This document shows, one piece after another, positions 46,191 through 57,757 of a stretch of 64,000 nt of DNA. The translations under genes were made by a program, and so were the position numbers. Below the pieces are notes generated by a model, which was given only the letters and a program-made list of their open reading frames with translations, made no database searches and had not been told where the DNA came from. Position 1 is the stretch's first letter. Every line of letters starts with the position of its first letter. The DNA is from Blasia pusilla (lineage: Eukaryota > Marchantiophyta > Marchantiopsida > Blasiales), in assembly GCA_050084515.1 (NCBI GenBank), contig CM114271.1, positions 13,082,001 through 13,146,000 on the forward strand, given 5' to 3'.

Positions 46191-46880
46191 TGCCACGTCT
46201 TTTAGGATAGATCGGTGAGATCTAGTAGAGCACCTTCATGAGTAGTGGAGCACACGCCCAATAGGTCAAGGGTGACCTGTTGAGGCCCCGGGAAACCTGA
46301 GAGAGCAGGTTTCCCCTTCGTTTCGACTCATTTGGAGCCATATTGAGGAACTTGCTATTTTAGGTAAGTACCATTTTGAGTATATGATCGAATTACTATT
46401 TTTGGTAATTGGCTTCTGACCTCCTACATGAGGTCAAGAGCCAAAGAGGTGACTTGGGAGAATAGGTTACTATGGAGAGAGCTTGGGAGAGGGGAGGGGT
46501 ATACCTCAAGGAGAGAGAGCTTGAGAGCTCATTCTCTCTTTGTTGAACATCTTGGCATGAGGCTGCGGAGCTATGGTCCTTTGCCTTGTGAGTGTAACCC
46601 AAGCCTCTCCTTAGGAGACTGGGTTTGGTTTGACATGAGAGAGAGTGCACACTTTTGAGAGCTATGGTGTGAGATGGTGTAGAGAGAGATTGGATCTTAC
46701 TTTATTGGCGATATTTTAGTACTTCTTGTCTCGTTGTTTGGATGCCATGAGTTAGCATGGGATCGTGCATGTTTGTGTGTGTGTTCGGTGCCAACGATGT
46801 ATGTTGTGTAGCGATGTGTATGCGCACGACACCATCATTACATGTATTTCAATTTCTATTATTTTCTCATATTTTTAATC
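46191..46880 (+). repeat. LTR-like sequence, inverted relative of 29750-30503
   Basis: It starts TGCCACGTCTTTTAGGATAG, has the hairpin GGAAACCTGAGAGAGCAGGTTTCC near 46298, and then a run matching the reverse complement of the left copy. The two copies are about 16 kb apart in opposite orientation. Divergence is considerable, so they represent separate old insertions. Confidence 0.6.
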
Positions 46881-47789
46881 GTAAGTGATTTTGAGGCTTC
46901 TACTCCCTGACACTCAAAGGTGACTTTATGAACTCCTTGTTTAATATGCAATTCATGCCTAAGTTCGTTTATTTCTAGCTCCATCTCTTCATGATGCATC
47001 CGATTTCATGATCATCTGCACTTCTCTACAACACCCTCTTTTCTTTCCATATAAGAGTTGCCCAACATATATTCAACACCTTTCATCAATATCAACTCAA
47101 CCTGATGAAGTTTGCACCACATTCATTATTGTGTATCTCCAACCATCACTTGATGCAACTGCCACTTGGGAGCTTTGTTATTCTTTATGTTTATTATACG
47201 TAATATCTGGCTACATTTGCTATTCCAATCCGTACAAGCTATCACAATTGCAAGATTACTCATTCTATCCCATCATAACTTAGACTCTGCTTACATACCA
47301 GAAAATGAATCTTCTACTTCAAAGCCTCCTCAACTAAGCATTCAGAATCGAGATCGCCTCTTATCACTAGTACCAGTTAAAGCAATATATCTAAAATGAT
47401 CACCTTCATTACATAAGCATCATTATGGTAAATTGAAACTATTATTTCTACCATCTGATCTCTCAGTCTCAGAATTCGATTCCACTTCCTTCCGCTAAGA
47501 TTAAATTCTCAATTTTCCCATTGGAGATTTAAAAATCAGATGAACCTACTTGAAGTCTTTTACACACCTCATCAATTCTGCAATATTTCAACTACTCTTG
47601 CTATGCATGTACTTTCAATCATGCCTCTCATCCAGCCTCAATCCAATACCTGGTTTGAAGAGCACAACTTCGATCTATTCTATAGCTTAGTGGCTACACC
47701 ATGCATTGCATAGATCTAGGAATCTTTAATCCTACCCTATAACTTGTTGTAAACTTTTCTTCATAAATCTATTCTTGGCTGCGCACTTG
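46881..47789. other. Spacer with no recognised gene
   Basis: Two overlapping open frames of 77 and 91 codons (47008-47399, +) occur in different phases without a recognisable domain. Nothing else was seen. Confidence 0.3.
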
Positions 47790-48450
47790 TTAAGGAGAAT
47801 GTTATGTAATTGGGACTTGAGGATGATATCGAAATGTTCTCTTGCTTTAAACAGGCTTCCAAGATTTACACAAGATCATCGCTTTGTCAATTCTTTATAA
47901 TTTTGTACCTAACAAAAACCTTTCTTAACTCGAAACAATATAAAAATAGTATTGGTTCTTCTCGTAGAGGATCTCTTAGATGAATTATGTAAGATAATCA
48001 TATTATTTTCCAACTTCTTCATTAAGTTTATCTTCTTTCACCTAAATATGTTTGGACTCATTTGTTCATTCTAAAGTTCTGTCACATAAAAAAATCCCTT
48101 GTAATTTTTTTCTTGAAGCGTGCATTAATTATTAATATGACATTGTTGGAAGTTCATTATTATTTGCAAGATTAAGGGAAAAAAATTTACATTTTCCTAG
48201 ACATGTCCCTATCTAACTTCTAAACTTTTTATTTCCATTCATATATGCAAGAAGAAATATATTATGTAATTGTGAGGAATGAAATGAACAAGTTATATTG
48301 GGAAAGACAATTTTGGACCAAGGCTCATGGGCTATTTGGGATGTTATACATAATGAATTTAAGAAGACCTTCGACGATGCTCCACCATCTACCGTCATAG
48401 TTTCCTTAAATTGGCTAAATGACGATTGTGTAGGTGGATATTTTGTAGGG
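47790..48450 (+). pseudogene. Third Helitron helicase relic
   Basis: The sequence at about 47805-47900 matches the first Helitron copy at 3985-4075 by eye: AATTGGGACTTGAGGATGA, then TGTTCTCTTGCTTT and the TCATCGCTTTGTCA region. At 48110-48180 the LEVHYYLQD segment returns, and at 48320-48390 the phrase around IIWDAIHDEL and DAPPS. Stops, deletions and a missing Walker A make it a dead fragment on the same strand as its relative at 171-6042. Confidence 0.7.
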
Positions 48451-50152
48451 ATCTTGAATCTACTTAAGCTACTAGTAGTATGCAAAAAAATTTCACGAGA
48501 AACAATTTAATGATGTCCACAAGTATAATGTCCCTGATCTTTTCCTTTTGACATGTCTCCATTCATATTAAATCCATTATTCAAGGTAAAGTAGAAAGGA
48601 CCATAATAAACAATTGCAGTGACCCCATGGCGGGATGGAAGGAAGAATTAAAAAAACAATGGAAATCTTTATGTATGTATTTTTTAGAGTTATGTATCAA
48701 AAGGTGGATATGCACCCATATGGATTATAATCATAAGTGGATGCACAAGAATTTCTCTTGAAATACATGTGTTTTATAATAGCCCCTTTTAGTTAGCATG
48801 CTCGTTTGCACGCGATGCTCACTAGTAGGGGCTATTAGGAGCCACTCCTCAAGTAAAATTTAAATAATACCCTAATTCCCTAAATAATTATACCCTTCCG
48901 TAAAGTTTAAACAATACATAATCCTCTTCCATTCCTCATCAAAATAACACTCATTAATAAAAGTATCAATTAATAATTAATCTTAAGTTATAAAATTATT
49001 TTCCCTTCCCTTCAAATACATATGTGAATTAAGTGAAAACATTGCCAATTTGTTGCTATTTTGTCTTATCATTCCACTATTTTGTCTTATTATATACATA
49101 GGATGACCAATTAGAATATATATTAAATAAAAAAATAAAAAGTTATTTTGATTAATAATCTAAATATCCTTTTCCATTCAAATTCATTTTTTTACCTATC
49201 AAGTATTAATCAAGAAATCATATCTTGTCTTATTTTACATCTATATTATTAATGTAGAATGCCTCTTCATTTTGAGATATTTCTCTTTTTCACACATGTT
49301 TTTTTAGTAAATAGAATCATTCTCTTTACAAGTTAATAAAATTTTTTTAAATTCAATGATATATTTTAGATGGATAAATTCAGAATTATAATATATTCCC
49401 TGCATGTGATTTTTTCCCACCCTCAAGAATTGAAATATAATACTATGTTGGCCATAATAAATATTAGAATATAAACATATTTTCTTAAAACCTGTGGTTA
49501 ACCCAATATAGATTATCTTATAATGATGTCCCACGACGATTTAACAAACGCCACCGTAAAAGAAATCTTATAAGATAAATGGATATTTTTTCCACCTACC
49601 ATTAACTGTCGGCCTTACTGACTCTACTGTAGCTAGAGGAACCTATGATGTCAACCCTAATACCCCTTCAAAGTACCTTTTCCCTCCATGCATCTAGAGC
49701 TTCTTTCGATCATGCTTTGTCTGCTCTCCCATCAGTGGCCAGACTGAATTTGGAAAATCTCATCCCTCATCGGGTTTCTTCTAGACTTCGTAGCGATCTT
49801 CTGTGAATTTATATCATATGTGCCGTGTTGGCCGGTGCAATGGGTCAGTGTGGATGGGAGGTGATAATGTGCATTCTTTGATGGTGACTGTTGCAATTGT
49901 TCCAAAACCCTAAACCCTGCAAAATATGATCTGGTCCTGTCAGAAGGAACTCTCCGATGTGAGGGGGAGCTCAGAATGAGCGTGTGATTTGAGTTGAAGT
50001 GATCGGTGGATGAATTCGGATTGTGTCTGTGTGTAAGAGAGCGAGAGGGCATGAAGCCCTTACGTGAACACGGAGGTCTGGAATGGTGAGGATTATCGCG
50101 TTTGGTGCATGGTGGGGGAAGTGCAGTGAGTGGCGAATTGCCGCTATCTGCC
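48451..50152. other. AT-rich spacer and upstream region of the carrier gene
   Basis: From 48451 to about 49600 the DNA is very AT-rich. CTCACTAGT at 48819-48827 could be a Helitron 3' end for the relic to the left, and A|TCTATATTATTAATG near 49240 resembles a Helitron 5' end with no partner. From about 49600 composition becomes balanced, presumably the carrier gene promoter and 5' UTR. Confidence 0.35.
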
Positions 50153-53100
50153 ATGAGTTTTACGTGGTGGAAGGAGTTTCTATGGGGGGGAATGGCGGGT
50201 GTCATTGGAGAGACTATTATGCATCCGGTGGATACCCTCAAGACTCGGATTCAGACTGGAAGTCAGAGTGGAATTTCAACCCTCAAGGTAAGTGTTCGTC
50301 TGGCCATCCCTCTTTGTAGCATAAACTCGCTCGTTTGTTGACAGGTCTGGGAATTTGGTATCCTAGATTCACCTGAGGTTTGTGACCTACTCGAGTGCAA
50401 AGAGAAAGGTCAGGAGAATCAGGCATCATTCCAACATTGGGAGGATTCTCAAGCTTTGTGACCCAGTTGGTAGCCGTGGTTCCTCATACAATTCGTTGTC
50501 TCATGGGTGTTCCTACTGTGTAGGAGTATCTCTCTCCTGGTGGTTCCCCCGTGGTTTCCATGTGTCATAACTGTGTGTAGGAGCTTGTGTCTATTTTTGT
50601 GCCGTAGAGTATTTGGAGTACATGGGCTACTCTCAAGTTGGGTACTTTCTCCAGCGGCAGAGTGAAAGTTAAGAGAGGCTGGTCCATCGGGTGCTTTTGG
50701 TAATGCCAATTCTCGGCGGACTGAAAATTGTGTGGCAGGAACCACCAGCGCTGTTAGCATTCCTTTGTTTAACAGTGAGTTCCGTTTAGAATGGGCTGGT
50801 TCATTGTCCACTGTCTGGCAAGACCATCCGTTCCAGGGTTAGAGTTCGATGAGCGGGGGAATCGAGAAGGGAGGTCTTGAGGAAACTGACATGTCTCGGC
50901 ATAGGCATGCACAGAGCTCATACGAGGAACATGACAAATTTAATAATAAATGATTAATTTTACATTCGTTTTGATTCCCGATTAAAGTTTTAAGGGCGTT
51001 TGGAATTATATCCGACTGGAATTTTCATGGAAGAATGTCTCGATTGTGAATCTACAGAGACACAATGCCATACGAGGTGCCTTTGGAGCGATTTGGAAGC
51101 GTGATGGTTTTCAAGGTGCGGAGATCAAATGCTTTCAATGAACCTATGAAGTGGATGTTTTCTGTATATGCGGAACAATTTTAAACAAACTTACCTCAAA
51201 TGTCACTTTTAGAAATGCCTGGAATCCTGAAATCTGATCGCCAGAAATGGTCAGATTTACTCTCTTGGAATTTAAATAGAATCTGTGTAATTTTCATGTG
51301 GTCCTTGCGATTGCCTGGGTCCTATAATGACAAATGTTTTGTTTTGTGGGCTGATACAGGTTTTTATCGCGGGGTTGTTCCTGGAATGACGGGTTCTTTA
51401 GCAACCGGGGCTACATATTTTGGATTTATAGAGACCACAAAAGATTGGCTAAACGTGAGTCACCCCAGCTTAGCCGGCCCTTGGGCGCACTTCCTAGCTG
51501 GTGCTACTGGTGAGGTTCAAGCCATGCATGGCTCTAGTGCTCATCGAGAAATGAGATTGTGAGTGTCACTCATAATGTGGAGCCATCAGTTTCAACTGGT
51601 TGCTGAAGGGATGGGTCAGTGTTTTTTCTGTTGAAAACAGCTAGTAGGCTGGATTTGTGCACCAAAAAAGTCTGGGACTGGGGATAATTCATGCCTTGTT
51701 TTGCTTTGCTTTGCTTTGTGAAGTGGCAGGAAATTGCTTGCACATGAATAGGTAGGAGGCTCAAAATATGTTATTGTAAGCCAGAGATTTTTTGCATTAT
51801 TTTGCTAGTGTAGACCATGTCGCTTGGGTGCAAAACTGATGAGCTGTTCACTAGCAGAATACTTACCAGTATTTTGTGGACGTTCAGGTGATACTTTAGG
51901 GTCAGTGATATACGTACCCTGTGAGGTGATCAAGCAACGAATGCAGATACAGGGCAGTAAAAAAGCATGGCAAGCAAGTATGACTAAGTTGAATTCTGCA
52001 CCTGGAGGTTCATATTACTACACTGGTGTATTCAGTGCTGTGAAGTCTATACTACGACAAGAAGGTGTACACGGTCTATATGCTGGGTAAATTGTAGGCA
52101 TAGTCATGACCTTCTCTACTGGGCTGTGTCTTCTCTTCGTTTCTCACATATTGGCCATCCACCTCAGATTCGATTTTCAGAGGCTTACCTGTTGTATTGG
52201 TTGACTGCTAGGTGGTTGTTCTTCTTCTGTGTGTTGGGTGAACTCTGGGCATGTTTCTGACCTTCTCTACTGGGCTGGGTCTTCTCTTTTTTTCTTCACA
52301 TACTTGTAATCCAATGCACATTTCATTTTTAGAGGCTTCCATGCTGTGTTGGTTGACTGTTGGGTGGATGTTCTTCTTGAAGTCTACAGATTTAATCCTA
52401 GGTTGTAGTGCCATTTTGATTTTTGGGGTTCGTTTGGTCACTGTGTAAAGTACTATATTATGTTACTTTGGTGAATTGCCGGCATTAAGATTGAATCATT
52501 AAAACAGTGTGGTGCATGTGATAAATGGTTTCTTGCCCTACTTATTGAACTATAAGCCTTTTCTGCCTTGTAGTGTGTAACACATGGTACTCTATGCTGT
52601 TCAGGTACTTATCCACATTGGCACGAGATGTTCCTTTCGCGGGTTTCCAGGTGAACAATTTTCTAGTAGTTTTCTACGTCTTTTGCTGTCTATTCCAATG
52701 GTGGATGTTCTTCTGACTGGACGTCGTTTTGTGTCCCAGATAATGTTTTATGAAGCACTGAGGGAGTCTGTGGAGTGGAGACATGCAAGCCTTTCTATCA
52801 AGGGTTCAACACCGCAAAAGTATGAATTTGGTTCGGTCGAGGAGCTATGTCTAGGTGGTGCTGCTGGTGGTAAGATTAATGGCTCATCGTTCTTTGTCGG
52901 TTTTGTGTTTCAGCATCCGGGTGGGGGTTATGGCATGGGAAACTGAAGATTAGAATGTACTTTCTTGGGGATTGCTATTCATCTGCTTGTTTAATCCACT
53001 TTGCGGAGCCAAGGATGGTCATCACCTTTAATATTTTCTGTGCTTGTCTGAAATTGGTATGTGAAGTTACATTGTGTTCTTGAATACCCTGAAGTTTCTA

Positions 53101-54749
53101 CTTAGATTTATTGGTTGTCTCCTTTGATGCTTTCTGTGCAGTTGAATGCAACGAGAAAAATATTGGTTCTAAATTTCAGTGGATAGACATGAACTACGAA
53201 ATATGCTGAATCTCTTGGGGACTATGACGGCTATAGGAAGTCAATTAGGAGACTGATTGTTGCAGGATATTAATTAGCAGTAGCCCTGGTTCTGTAAGTT
53301 GTGTCTGATGGACCTCCTTGTCCGGTTGATATGTGTCAGTCAACTTTGTAGAATATCCCGGATTTCTTGAAGAGGTTTCTCATGAAAGATGTTAGACTTT
53401 ATTAATCTATATGGAGATTTTTCTGATACATCAATGGATCACTATCACTCAGGAGACCATGATGGTTGTAGGAAATCAATTAGCAGTAGCCCTGGTTCCT
53501 TAAGTTGGTGTTGGATTTACGTACTTGTTTTGTTGATTTGTGTCATTCAACTTTGAAGAAGATCCCAGATTTCTTGAAGAGGCTTCTCATGAAAGATGTT
53601 AAACTTAATTAACCCACATGGAATTTTTTCTGACAAACATGGATCACTATCATAGAGGATGAGGGTGTCGAAATTCTCACACAGAAACTGTTATCACGCC
53701 AAGGGGGTCAAGTGCGATGACTGTGAAATTATACAGCTTGTGGAGAGTAGTAGTAGATTTAGAATTTTGACTGCTAATGACTATACACTGTGAGCAAGTA
53801 TGCAGCTCAATCATGCCTTGAGGTTAGAACTGAAATGATTTTTGACAGTACTTTTTCTCTCAGAACTGCATGGAAGAGGAAACCTTGGAATTTGTGGTGT
53901 TGGTGTGATGACTGCGAAATCATACAGCTTGTAGAGTGTAGTGGTAGCTTTAGAATTTTGACTGCTTATGACTTTACACTGTGATCATGTATGCAGCTCA
54001 ATCATGCCTTGAGTTTGGAACCGAAATGATTTTTGACAGTACTTTTCTCTTAGAACTCCATGGAAGGGGAAACCTTGGAATTGGTGGTGTTGATATCTGG
54101 TTGTAGATTGGACCTCCCAACTAGCAATCAGAACTCTGGGATAGACATGCATGCCATCTTTGGATCTGAATTTATTGGGAGGATTTTCTTATGTGTTACC
54201 CATCTTGGCTGCAACTGCTCCTCATCAGGCATTAGTGCATTTCTGACTACACCAATGGATGTTATCAAGACTCGACTTCAAGTTCAAGGATCAAATATTC
54301 GGTGAGAATTAATACTCTTCCTTTTTGGGATGCTGAGGCCTATCTATTGTACTAGAGTGAGTGGATTGTTAGATATGCATGGCATTGGGGATATTATGTA
54401 AAGCGCTAAACACACCCATACTGAAAATTTTGTTTGCAGTTACAATGGCTGGGTGGATGCACTTCAAACAATTTGGAGAGAAGAACATGTGGCAGGACTT
54501 TTCAAAGGAGCTGTTCCACGGGTCATGTGGTTTGTGCCAGCAGCTGGTCTGACTTTCATGGCTGTTGAACTGTTGCGAAAAACCTTCAATGATGGTCCTG
54601 TACACCAGATTGAGACTTTCTCAAGTCCACTACCAACAAGAACCTGTGGTTTAGTTGATGACTCCATGGAATCTCATCCTGCATATGAGGAGCAAATCAG
54701 GGGAGTAGTGAATCCGGTGCAGCAAAGTCAGAAAATACTAGAACCGTAG
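50153..54749 (+). CDS. Mitochondrial carrier family (SLC25) protein
   Basis: This is an inner-membrane solute carrier with three repeats and six helices; the substrate is not established. Exons are 50153-50287, 51058-51115, 51360-51509, 51888-52086, 52605-52650, 52740-52869, 54229-54301 and 54440-54749. All introns are GT-AG and in phase, giving 366 aa. The signature P-x-(D/E)-x-x-(K/R) occurs three times: HPVDTLKTRIQ (residues about 24-34), VPCEVIKQRMQ and TPMDVIKTRLQ. Other matching stretches are GVVPGMTGSLATGATYFGF, HPSLAGPWAHFLAGATG and ARDVPFAGFQIMFYEAL. From memory it is closest to the plant carrier of the Arabidopsis At1g74240 type, in the broad SAM-carrier/mitoferrin neighbourhood. 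The start at 50153 is chosen because MSFTWWKEFLWGGMAG matches the family start; an in-frame ATG lies upstream at 50111. No lesions were seen. The ~75-residue tail after the last helix is hydrophilic. Confidence 0.92.
53220..53625. repeat. Duplicated ~170-bp segment in carrier intron 6
   Basis: The stretch with AATTAGCAGTAGCCCTGGTTC near 53272 recurs near 53477. It is followed in both cases by GTGTCA(G/T)TCAACTTTG(T/A)AGAA, then CC(G/A)GATTTCTTGAAGAGG and TTCTCATGAAAGATGTTA. The copies are about 205 bases apart with some divergence. Confidence 0.75.
53716..54097. repeat. Two tandem 191-bp repeats in carrier intron 6
   Basis: GATGACTG(T/C)GAAAT(T/C)ATACAG begins units at 53716 and 53907. The match continues through GCAGCTCAATCATGCCTTGAG and GGAA(A)CCTTGGAAT to the unit end. 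With the duplication just upstream, this makes the 1359-bp intron 6 the longest of the gene. Confidence 0.85.
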
Positions 54750-56660
54750 AAGTCCATGTCCTCATTAGTAGAGGTGGAGAGCTTAGATTCCTGGTTTTGT
54801 AATTATAATATCCTGGTGTTTGAGACAACATAAACCGTATTTTACCACATCGGCAATCATGACTTTTCCCTGAACCTTAGAATGAGAAAGCTTTGGTAGT
54901 ATGCAGCTCTTCAATTTTTTGGGCTGGGAGGGTTGGATCAAATCCTCTATTATTATTAGTATACAGCTGAAGCTTGCGACAGCTGTGTAATCTCTTTAAG
55001 GAGCTGCAGCCTAGGGTCTAGGAATATGTGGAAATACATACATTATTCATTTGTTTCAATAAGAAACAAGAACACCACCGAACGGGCCTTGATGTAGGAG
55101 GTGTTTGCCCTGATTGGTCTATATCATCATCATCATCATGGAATTCAGTAAAAGAGTCTCATCATTAAATTTGTGGCCTGGGCATTGACATTGGAGATCT
55201 GTTATCCATTCCCTCTACTGTGGATTCAAATACCTCGGGTTTGGATTCAAATGCCTCTCATGGATGCTGCCCATATAATTTTCTACCAAAGCCTTAGTAT
55301 TTATTGATTAGTGAAAGGTGGTGGAAGCGGAGGCGATCCGTCCATAGCAATTGTAGGCCCATGGGCGGTTTCTCTCCTTCCCTCCATCTTCAGGTACTTC
55401 TTCCTTGCTACCTTCCATTATACCTTTCACATAATTCAATACCACGAACTTTCCAATTTCTGATTGCATTTGATTCTCCAATTTACGGTCTAGGGAGTCC
55501 AATCTATGCTGATACTGCCCGACAAACTTGTGGGCTAATTTACGGGTGGATAGCAAAGTTCCAGCTAATAATTCAGATAATATGATGTTATGTTGTTTGG
55601 TGTGCTGAAATATCTTGGTAGGATTCGGTTTGGGATGAGAGAAAACCCTCACATGGGTTTTCTCGCATGGGTTTTTGATCGTATCTGAAATCGTTATGCT
55701 TTCATCAACTCTTCAGAACATCCCTCCACACATTATGGTGAAACATATCCACTATTCCCTGGGAATGCCAGCTGGTAAAATCTAAGAATTTCGGATCTGC
55801 TCGGGCAGAAGTTTGGAAAAATAGGACCCGGACAGTGCAGATTCTTTTGTAAAAAAAATTAAAAACTGGCAAGTATTTGGATATTCCCTATAAGACCTTA
55901 TTTGAGTGTAAGAAAACGGTCGACCCTAGAACCTGGCGGCATTTTTGTTATATGAAAGAAAAAAGTTTTCATGGATTGTTGACCGCGGTCGCCTTCATTG
56001 TCGCCGTCTCGGGCATTCGTAAGCCGTAATGATGAGTAGTGCGGAATGAAGTGTTGGATGGAATTGATGGAGACTAGCAACATTGCAAAGAATTCCGATC
56101 GACGGAACGCTGCCAGCTGGCTGACTTGGTTATGGAGCTCGTCCACGAAATGGCAGCTAAGGAAGCTTCGCAGCGAGATTTCTCGGCGACTGCGACGACG
56201 CCAGGTGGCCAGGTCAGGAGTGCATATCCACTCGTGGCTGCGATAGTGTCACATTGTCATAAGCTTACTTATTTTTCTGTCGGAAAACCCATATTTCCGT
56301 CTTTGAGATCATCAGAGCCCACTCTTAATCGAGCACACCGCCGATTGAAAACGGTCTAGTCATGAGGGGCGTTTTTTAATCGGTCGCCCCATCGGCCCTC
56401 GTGAAATTGTGAGACCGAATGTACTCCATCCTTGTTCCTCTCGTGTTTGCATTATAATCTTCATCTCCATTATAATCTTCGCATTTGTAGTAACGTATGA
56501 ATATTTAAAATGCATTAAATAATAGGAAACATTAGATAATAGGAATAATAATGCAAATATATAAATTTATATATTATACGGGAAGTTAAAAAATTATTTG
56601 AAAAATTAGTGTTTAATCTGAAGGAAAGAAATTAATGATATTACAAGTAAATTTAAATTT
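54750..56660. other. Carrier 3' flank and intergenic DNA with unassigned coding-like pieces
   Basis: The proximal part is probably 3' UTR. Two stretches look coding but are not recognised: a minus-strand frame at 55308-55652 (114 codons), and a plus-strand stretch at about 56078-56212 with RCQLADLVMELVHEMAAKEA ending at a GGCCAG|GTCAGG donor-like site. An in-frame TAG lies just upstream of the latter. They may be remnants of a gene; I do not call one. Confidence 0.3.
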
Positions 56661-56703
56661 GATGTCTATAACATGTGAAATATTTTCACATGTTATAGAC
56701 ATC
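56661..56703. repeat. Perfect 20-bp inverted repeat
   Basis: GATGTCTATAACATGTGAAA at 56661-56680, a 3-base loop, and its exact reverse complement at 56684-56703. The CATGTGAAATATTTTC part resembles an internal motif of the nearby short Helitrons, suggesting a foldback rearrangement of such an element. Confidence 0.88.
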
Positions 56704-56808
56704 AACAAAAACTTTCGTACCAATCATTCGAGATTCGAGAATTTTGTTACTTCATTTCCTTGGTAAATATTTTCTTACAAATAAGAACTTCTTCTTTTTA
56801 TTATGCAA

Positions 56809-57021
56809 TTAGTAAGGTGTTCGTGCGATGCACGGGAAATAAAAAAGTGTTTGAACAGCTAGCGTATAGCCCGTGAAGGGAAGAGATTAATGATGCAAGA
56901 CATAAATTCAATTTTTTTTCTTACTTCATGTATTATGTGAAATATTTTCTTGTTGCCTAGTTGCCACGTGTCAAGGAGAGAGGCGTTTCCAAATCAGGAA
57001 GACACTCTCCCACAATATAGA
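56809..57021 (-). mobile_element. Short non-autonomous Helitron, first of a tandem pair
   Basis: On the minus strand it begins TCTATATTGTGGGAGAGTG and ends with a perfect hairpin CGTGC-ATC-GCACG (56822-56834), then GAACACCTTACTAA. That matches a Helitron 5' TC, a subterminal hairpin and a 3' CTRR, with the expected flanking A and T. No coding capacity. Confidence 0.82.
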
Positions 57022-57023
57022 TA

Positions 57024-57236
57024 GATGAGGTGCTCGTGCGATGCACTTGAAATAAAAAAGTGTTTGAAGAGTTAGTGTATAGCCCGTGAAGGGAAGAGAT
57101 TATTGATGCTACATATAAACTCATTTTTTTTTTTACTGTCCGTAACCTGTGAAACATTTTTTTACTGTCCAGTTGCCACGTGTCAAGCATAGAGGTGTTT
57201 GCAAATCAAGAAGACACTCTCCCATAATAATATAGA
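57024..57236 (-). mobile_element. Short non-autonomous Helitron, second of a tandem pair
   Basis: A second copy of the same ~213-bp element directly adjoins the first. Its minus-strand 5' end is TCTATATTATTATGGGAGAG (57236), and its hairpin is GTGC-ATC-GCAC at 57036-57046. The 3' end has drifted (CACCTCATCTA). Both copies share TTGCCACGTGTCAAG and TATAGCCCGTGAAGGGAAGAGATTA-type blocks. Confidence 0.8.
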
Positions 57237-57523
57237 TTAACAATCTTATGCTAATTTTTAAATTAAAAAATTAACCATAAGGTAATGTATCAATATGCTG
57301 CGTATTAGTATCAAACTAATATGTGGCCTAAAATCCAAAATATACTAATACTGCATGGAGAGCATTTATATAAGAGAGTAGTAAATTTTTGTTCGTATTC
57401 ATAAAAATACTAATGTAAATTTTTTCTGATTAATACTACCATTGTGTAATTAATACACCACGAGAGAGAATAGTAATAGTAGGGGCCGACGAGAACGAAG
57501 AAAACTTTAAAAAATTAACGTAT

Positions 57524-57563
57524 CGAAAATTACCCGGACCAGTTTCAAACGGGTAATTTTTCG
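57524..57563. repeat. Near-perfect inverted repeat
   Basis: CGAAAATTACCCG at 57524-57536 is mirrored by CGGGTAATTTTTCG at 57550-57563 (one extra T), with a 13-base spacer. The role is unknown. Confidence 0.8.
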
Positions 57564-57679
57564 AAAAGACCAATACATTTCCGATCCATATAAAGACGGT
57601 ATATTTTGGTCAAAAAAATGCCGACCTATTTTGATAGCTAATACAAAGGAGACCTTGTATACTTCGTCAGGAAAATCAT

Positions 57680-57757
57680 CCGGCTAGGTTCTCCCGTTCA
57701 TTGGTTTCAAGTACAATCAAACGTAACGCCGGTTCTCCAGTTCATTGGTTCCAAGCA
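57680..57757. repeat. Two promoter-like direct repeats containing CATTGG
   Basis: GGTTCTCC(C/A)GTTCATTGGTT(T/C)CAAG occurs twice, about 47 bases apart. Each copy contains CATTGG, the reverse of a CCAAT box. No gene could be assigned downstream with confidence. Confidence 0.65.

Noticed and set aside
49732-50241. 169-codon open frame on the minus strand
   Set aside because: It overlaps the well-supported first exon and 5' UTR of the carrier gene on the other strand and has no recognisable domain.
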